Below are positions 39,518 to 43,319 of a DNA stretch of 43,319 nt, piece by piece; position 1 is the first letter of the stretch, and each line of letters opens with the position of its first letter. Source of the DNA: CAYWKL01 sp964459095 (lineage in GTDB: Bacteria; Patescibacteriota; Microgenomatia; Daviesbacterales; UBA10151). The position numbers and the translations under genes were made by a program. The notes below the pieces were generated by a model. That model was not told the origin of the DNA. It made no database searches and saw nothing but the letters and a program-made list of their open reading frames with translations. The stretch is from the NCBI GenBank assembly GCA_964459095.1, contig CAYWKL010000006.1, forward strand, positions 1 to 43,319, read 5' to 3'.

Positions 39518-40597
39518 TTGAAAGAGAAAAAAGCATATCCTCAAAGATCAAAAGGAACAACCAAACCCTTTCCTGACTTAAACAGAGAAGCATTAGCCTA
39601 TGTTCTAGATGCAGTAGAAAAAAAATACCAAGATCAAAGAAAAGATGAAAATGATCCAGAATTTGAAAAGCTACTCCAAGGAGAAAATTTTCCTAAACTT
39701 TATGCTTGGGCAATTGAAAAAGTTACTCCTGCTAATCCTGAACAGCTTATTGCAACAAAAGGTAGCTGGGTTAAATATAATCAGGGCTCAGATCATATGC
39801 CTCTTGTGCAGTCTCTTCAAGGTCATGGTACTGGTTGGTGTACTGCTGGTGAATCTACAGCAGAGATTCAGCTTAAAGGAGGGGATTTTTATGTTTATTA
39901 CTCTTTTGATAAAAAATTTATTTATGATTCATATTCCTGCCGTAATGATAAAGGAACCCATAAAGCAATCAACCGATTTAGAGACGTCGCGAGAAAAGTT
40001 TCCAGAAATAATACTAAAACAGCCTGGGTATTAAAGGGCGATATTAGAAAATTTTTCGCCTCTATAAATCACCAGATTTTAAAAGATACCTTAAAAAACT
40101 GTATTATCGATGAGGACACTTTATGGTTGCTTGGACAGATTATTGATAGTTTCCATTCAGGAAGCAATTTAAATGTTGGTCTTCCACTTGGAAATGTAAC
40201 GAGTCAACTTTTCATCAATGTTTATATGAATGAATTTGATCAATTCATGAAACAAAAACTAAAAATTCGTTATTATTTGCGTTATTGTGATGATTTTGTG
40301 ATTTTAGATGGAGATAGAATATATTTAGAAAATCTTATTCCAAAACTTGCAACTTACTTAGAAAATAGGTTAAATCTTTCTCTTCATCCAGGTAAAGTTT
40401 CTATCAAAACTCTAGCCTCAGGAGTTGATTTTTTAGGATGGGTCCATTTTCCTCACCATAGAGTGCTGAGAACTGCAACAAAAAGAAGAATATTTAAACA
40501 GCTGAAACAGAAGTATACAAAAGAATCGGTAGCATCGTATTCAGGTTTAATGAAGCATGGGAATACTTATAAACTGATAAAAAGAAAAGGGGATTGA
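39518..40597 (+). CDS. Hybrid ORF: WCTA-type domain joined to a truncated reverse transcriptase
   Basis: 359 aa from a TTG. Residues 1-129 resemble the middle of larger CPR hypothetical proteins with the motif SLQGHGTGWCTAGEST (W107-A110). From about residue 130 (FDKKFIYDSYSCR) it becomes a reverse transcriptase: motif 2 DKGTHKA, motif 3 GDIRKFF (D175), motif 4 LPLGNVTSQ (LGxxxSQ, as in DGR-like enzymes rather than QGxxxSP), motif 5 YCDD (D258, D259), then FLGWVHFPHHRVLR. RT motifs 0-1 are missing, as are the usual ends of the WCTA protein. An ATG at 39478 is one nt out of frame, and an A6 run at about 39526-39531 could hide a frameshift. No template/variable repeat or Avd gene is seen. Gene fusion, pseudogene or assembly chimera are all possible. 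Confidence 0.6.
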   Translation: MKEKKAYPQRSKGTTKPFPDLNREALAYVLDAVEKKYQDQRKDENDPEFEKLLQGENFPKLYAWAIEKVTPANPEQLIATKGSWVKYNQGSDHMPLVQSLQGHGTGWCTAGESTAEIQLKGGDFYVYYSFDKKFIYDSYSCRNDKGTHKAINRFRDVARKVSRNNTKTAWVLKGDIRKFFASINHQILKDTLKNCIIDEDTLWLLGQIIDSFHSGSNLNVGLPLGNVTSQLFINVYMNEFDQFMKQKLKIRYYLRYCDDFVILDGDRIYLENLIPKLATYLENRLNLSLHPGKVSIKTLASGVDFLGWVHFPHHRVLRTATKRRIFKQLKQKYTKESVASYSGLMKHGNTYKLIKRKGD

Positions 40598-40622
40598 CAA
40601 CTATTAGCACTCGTGGTATCTT
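40594..40622 (+). promoter_or_regulatory. Leaderless hrcA promoter
   Basis: TTGACA (40594-40599, overlapping the stop of the RT ORF), 17 nt, TATCTT (40617-40622), 7 nt, ATG at 40630. The CIRCE operator covers the -10 and the start site. Confidence 0.7.
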
Positions 40623-40630
40623 ACTGCTAA
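40604..40630 (+). promoter_or_regulatory. CIRCE operator (HrcA site)
   Basis: TTAGCACTC, 9 nt, TACTGCTAA. The left arm is the exact CIRCE consensus and the right matches GAGTGCTAA at 7 of 9 positions with the canonical 9-nt spacer. The last A is the first base of the hrcA ATG, so HrcA would block both RNA polymerase and, in the mRNA, the start codon. Confidence 0.85.
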
Positions 40631-41361
40631 TGGTAGATCTTACAGACAGACAAAAAGATTTATTAAAAGCTGTTGTTGAGCTTTATGTTAAAACAGGTGA
40701 AGCTGTTGGGAGCGAGCATGTTGAAAAAGAATTTAATTTAGGTGTCTCCCCTGCCACAATTAGAAATGAGATGGCTACTTTAACTCACCAGGGATTTTTA
40801 AAGCAGCCTCACACTAGCGCCGGAAGAGTACCAACCTCAATGGGATACAGAGTCTATATTTCAGAGTTAATGAGTGAAAAGCAAGTTCCTGTTGCAGCAG
40901 AGGTTTCTATAAAACACAATTTATGGCAAAAGCGGTTTGAAGAAAATAATGTTTTAAAAGAAGCTGTTAGGGCACTTGCACAAAGACTTCGAATTTTATC
41001 TTTAGCAGTAAATTCAAATCAAGAGATTTTTTATGCAGGAGCTGCAAATATACTGGATTTCCCAGAATTTGAGGATATTGATGTCACTCGTTTTGTTTTA
41101 TCTTTATTTGATGAAAACCCAACTTTAAAGCAAATTTTGGGAAAAGCAGTTGGTACAGAATCAGTACATATTTTATTTGGTGAAGATATGGAGTTTGAAT
41201 ATCTTCTTCCTACAAGCTTTGTTTTTTGCAGATATTCAGCAGGAGAAAATAAAAATGGTGTAGTTGGAGTAATTGGACCAAACAGATTAAATTTTCCAGT
41301 AGTTTTGCCTTATGTAAAATACACTACTCATTTAATTGAGCAGGCACTAAGATCGTATTAG
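40630..41361 (+). CDS. hrcA: Heat-inducible transcription repressor HrcA, short form
   Basis: 243 aa against about 340 for typical HrcA. It represses chaperone genes through CIRCE and depends on GroEL to stay folded. The N-terminal winged helix is clear: LTDRQKDLLKAVVELYVKTG, VSPATIRNEMATLTHQGFL, PHTSAGRVPTSMGYRVY. The C-terminal GAF-like dimerisation part is reduced but keeps GVVGVIGPNRLNFPVVLPYV and YTTHLIEQALR. A TTG at 40594 gives a longer frame, but the promoter and CIRCE overlap it, so the ATG at 40630 is the start. Confidence 0.93.
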   Translation: MVDLTDRQKDLLKAVVELYVKTGEAVGSEHVEKEFNLGVSPATIRNEMATLTHQGFLKQPHTSAGRVPTSMGYRVYISELMSEKQVPVAAEVSIKHNLWQKRFEENNVLKEAVRALAQRLRILSLAVNSNQEIFYAGAANILDFPEFEDIDVTRFVLSLFDENPTLKQILGKAVGTESVHILFGEDMEFEYLLPTSFVFCRYSAGENKNGVVGVIGPNRLNFPVVLPYVKYTTHLIEQALRSY

Positions 41362-41383
41362 GATAAGAAGATTGGAGTAACTA

Positions 41384-41917
41384 GTGATGAGTCAAAAACA
41401 AAAAGACAATCAAAAAAAGGTAAACTCTGAAGAGTTTGAGAAACTGCAGGCGGAACTCTCAAGCCTTCAGGAGTTAACTAGTAGATTGGATGGTCAGCTT
41501 AAAAGAGCTGTAGCTGATTATCAAAATTTAGAAAAAAGAGTAGCTGAGGGAAGATCGCAGTTACAAGATTGGGCAAGTTTAGAACTGATAAAAAAAATAC
41601 TTCCCAGTCTGGATCATTTGGAAAAAGCATTAAGTGGTGTTTCTGATGAAGAAAAAAAATCAGGATGGTTAAGAGGGGTAGAACTTGCGGTTGAACAATT
41701 AAAAGCAGTTTTAAAAGAAGAAGGGTTAGAGGAGATTGAGATAGATCCCAGATCTTCGTCCGGGACGGGTGTAACTCGATTTAATCCAGTTCTTCATGAG
41801 GCTGTTGACACTCGTGAGGGTGATGATAATATAATTTTAGAAATTGTAGAAAAAGGTTATACTTTAGGAGGAAAAGTTATAAAACCAGCGAAAGTTGTAG
41901 TAGGGAAGAAAGGATAA
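41384..41917 (+). CDS. grpE: Nucleotide exchange factor GrpE
   Basis: 177 aa. It releases ADP from DnaK. A long N-terminal helix (EFEKLQAELSSLQELTSRLD, then RAVADYQNLEKRVAEGRSQL) forms the dimer stalk, and the C-terminal beta wing includes FNPVLHEAVDT and GYTLGGKVIKPAKVVVGKKG, the family signature. Before FNPVLHEAV the segment IDPRSSSGTGVTR is longer than usual (41746-41770 may be a repeat remnant). GGAG lies about 9 nt upstream of the ATG. hrcA ends 22 nt before; the next gene starts 1 nt after. Confidence 0.94.
   Translation: MMSQKQKDNQKKVNSEEFEKLQAELSSLQELTSRLDGQLKRAVADYQNLEKRVAEGRSQLQDWASLELIKKILPSLDHLEKALSGVSDEEKKSGWLRGVELAVEQLKAVLKEEGLEEIEIDPRSSSGTGVTRFNPVLHEAVDTREGDDNIILEIVEKGYTLGGKVIKPAKVVVGKKG
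41746..41770. repeat. Possible palindromic remnant inside grpE
   Basis: ATCCCAGATCTTCGTCCGGG resembles family A/B cores (ATCCC... TTCGTC... GGGA) and encodes DPRSSSGTG before the conserved FNPVLHEAV. Weak, decayed. Confidence 0.3.
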
Positions 41918-41918
41918 G

Positions 41919-42227
41919 ATGTTAGTAAGTGAGAAATTGCGAAATATTAGTTATGCGATAGCTAGAGAAATGTTGGGAGCTGGTCTAGTACTCATTACAG
42001 GTCCTCTTATTAGATTAAATCCTGATATGAGAAAAAGTTGGGTAAGTAGTATGCTACTAGATGCCACATTATATGGAGATGAATCTGTAGGAAAATGGCA
42101 TTATAGAATAGTTAATTTTATCCCAAGAGGTGAAAGGGCTGAAGTCAGGCAGGCTTTAGATCATGCGTTAGCTATTTCCCGCCACAACAGGAATGCTCAA
42201 GAAAGGAATAATTTATGGCAAAGATAG
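41919..42227 (+). CDS. Small conserved-position protein between grpE and dnaK
   Basis: 102 aa, family not recognised. The N-terminal part has one moderately hydrophobic helix (AREMLGAGLVLITGPLI, about residues 15-31), the C-terminal half is charged and helical (GERAEVRQALDHALAISRHN). AGGA lies 5 nt before the ATG and the frame overlaps the dnaK start by 13 nt, so translation is coupled on both sides. Being inside the hrcA-grpE-dnaK unit, it should be CIRCE-controlled and may help DnaK or act at the membrane under stress. This is inference from position. Confidence 0.75.
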   Translation: MLVSEKLRNISYAIAREMLGAGLVLITGPLIRLNPDMRKSWVSSMLLDATLYGDESVGKWHYRIVNFIPRGERAEVRQALDHALAISRHNRNAQERNNLWQR

Positions 42228-43319
42228 TCGGTATAGATCTTGGAACAACAAATAGTGCTGTAGCAGTAATGGAGGGTGGTAAACCCAAAGTTATACATAG
42301 CGCTGAAGGGGAAAATATTATCCCTTCTGTTGTTAATCCTACTAAAAATATTGTGGGAAGAGTTGCTAAGCGCCAGGCTATTGTTAATCCAAAAGAAACT
42401 ATTTTTTCTGTTAAGAGATTAATGGGGAGAAAATTCAGCGATCCAGAAGTGCAAAGAGATATTAGATGGCTTCCTTATGAGATAAAAGAAGGAAAAAATG
42501 GTATGGCTGTTGTTGTGGTAAATGGCAAAGAATACACTCCTCAGGAAATTTCTGCACAAATTTTACAAAAAATTAAATCAGATGCGGAATCTTACCTTGG
42601 TGAAAAAGTGACTGATGCAGTTATCACAGTTCCTGCTTATTTTGATGATGCACAGCGCCAGGCTACAAAACAAGCTGGAGAAATTGCAGGACTAAATGTT
42701 TCAAGAATTATTAATGAGCCAACTGCAGCAGCACTAGCTTATGGTTTGGATAAAGCTACTGCTCATACAATAGCTGTTTATGATTTAGGTGGAGGAACTT
42801 TTGATATTTCTATTTTGGATTTAGGTGATGGGGTGTTTGAGGTTAAGAGCACTAATGGTGACACTCACTTAGGTGGAGATGATTTTGACCAAAAAATAAT
42901 TGACTTTTTAGCTGATGAGTTTAAGAAACAGGAAGGAATTGATTTGAAAGGTGATAAACAGGCTTTGCAAAGACTCAGGGACGGCGCTGAGAAAGCGAAA
43001 ATCGAACTTTCTTCTTCACAAGAAGCTGATATTTCAATTCCTTTTGTTACTGCAGACCAAAGTGGCCCAAAGCATTTGGAGATGAAACTCTCTCGTGCCA
43101 AGCTTGAATCAATGGTTGCTCCTTTAATTGACAAAACATTTGAAGCAGTCAAATCAGCTCTTAAAGACGCAAAAATTGAGGCTAAAAGTGTAGGGGAGGT
43201 AGTCTTGGTTGGAGGAATGACTAGAATGCCTGCAGTTCAAAAAAAGGTCCAAGAGTTTTTTGGTAAAGAGCCTCATAAAGGTATTAACCCAGATGAGGTG
43301 GTAGCTGTTGGGGCGGCCA
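42215..43319 (+). CDS. dnaK: Molecular chaperone DnaK (Hsp70), 3' end outside the window
   Basis: Partial, 368 codons to the window edge. From the ATG the product begins MAKIVGIDLGTTNSAVAV. The ATPase domain is complete in its motifs: GIDLGTTNS (phosphate 1), VITVPAYFDDAQRQATK, INEPTAAALAYGLDK, VYDLGGGTFDISILDL (phosphate 2) and VVLVGGMTRMPAVQ (adenosine), with the frame reading NPDEVVAVGAA at the end. The substrate-binding domain lies beyond the window. GAAAGGAAT upstream is a ribosome site. The start overlaps the preceding small gene by 13 nt; a dnaJ gene may follow. Confidence 0.96.
   Translation, partial: MAKIVGIDLGTTNSAVAVMEGGKPKVIHSAEGENIIPSVVNPTKNIVGRVAKRQAIVNPKETIFSVKRLMGRKFSDPEVQRDIRWLPYEIKEGKNGMAVVVVNGKEYTPQEISAQILQKIKSDAESYLGEKVTDAVITVPAYFDDAQRQATKQAGEIAGLNVSRIINEPTAAALAYGLDKATAHTIAVYDLGGGTFDISILDLGDGVFEVKSTNGDTHLGGDDFDQKIIDFLADEFKKQEGIDLKGDKQALQRLRDGAEKAKIELSSSQEADISIPFVTADQSGPKHLEMKLSRAKLESMVAPLIDKTFEAVKSALKDAKIEAKSVGEVVLVGGMTRMPAVQKKVQEFFGKEPHKGINPDEVVAVGAA

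Noticed and set aside
39518..40597. Diversity-generating retroelement
   Set aside because: The RT has DGR-like LGxxxSQ, but no template/variable repeat pair, Avd gene or C-type lectin target is seen nearby, and the RT lacks its first motifs.
40594..40629. TTG start of hrcA at 40594
   Set aside because: That codon is the -35 box, and the frame before 40630 passes through the promoter and CIRCE.
42865..43152. Minus-strand ORF near the window end
   Set aside because: It is a shadow of dnaK, whose own frame is open to the window edge.

Overview
The window (43,319 bases, AT-rich) reads as part of a genome from the Candidate Phyla Radiation (Patescibacteria), most likely the Microgenomates branch. 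This rests on gene content and protein style: short housekeeping proteins (a 243-aa HrcA, a 226-aa triosephosphate isomerase, a methionyl-tRNA synthetase without its C-terminal tRNA-binding domain), many single-pass or multi-pass surface proteins, type IV pilus PilN/PilO-like genes, and LytR/holA/rpsT clustering. TGA is used as a normal stop, which argues against Gracilibacteria and SR1. A run of 100 Ns at 32517-32616 shows this is a scaffold, probably from a metagenome.

Layout. 75-2443: groES-groEL and a small membrane protein. 2487-5224: an unknown protein, a bacterial PH-domain membrane protein, a LytM-type peptidase and a PEGA/SH3b surface protein. 5226-10931: envelope glycan and lipid block (DPPR-synthase-like UbiA prenyltransferase, WecA/TagO-like phosphosugar transferase, GT2 glycosyltransferase, a multi-pass GT-C-like protein). 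10928-15129: TatD nuclease, methyltransferase, MetRS and unknown proteins. 15126-18958: sbcD-Nudix-sbcC, tightly coupled. 18998-26481: surface glycosidase with LGFP-like repeats, FemX-like peptidyltransferase, anchored proteins, a G5/3D-domain protein, UvrD/PcrA helicase. 26674-29785: thioredoxin, alkyltransferase-like protein, TIM, LytR-CpsA-Psr protein, HolA-like clamp-loader subunit. 29775-32364, leftward: rpsT and a pilus-type operon ending in an FnIII/dockerin protein. 32690-38475: MurJ, an AMP-forming acyl ligase fused to a GNAT-like domain, LepA. 38476-40597: small accessory island with a nucleotidyltransferase, an ImmA-like metalloprotease and a hybrid reverse-transcriptase ORF. 40630-43319: hrcA-grpE-orf-dnaK heat-shock operon, with dnaK cut by the window edge.

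Three genome-wide habits stand out. First, small palindromic elements lie between genes and also in frame inside sbcD, tatD, uvrD, lepA and possibly grpE, where they encode extra peptide, as Rickettsia and Wolbachia palindromic elements do. Second, many first genes of operons have a -10 box only 6-9 nt upstream of the ATG, which predicts leaderless mRNAs, while internal operon genes carry AGGA-type ribosome sites or overlap their neighbour. Third, a 26-bp tandem array made of two dyads per unit lies between rpsT and murJ and broke the assembly.

The window mostly describes cell-envelope construction, protein quality control and DNA repair. The best candidates for undescribed biology are the WCTA/reverse-transcriptase hybrid ORF, the ligase-GNAT fusion, the small protein between grpE and dnaK, and the in-frame palindromes. 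No RNA gene, CRISPR array or complete insertion sequence was seen.
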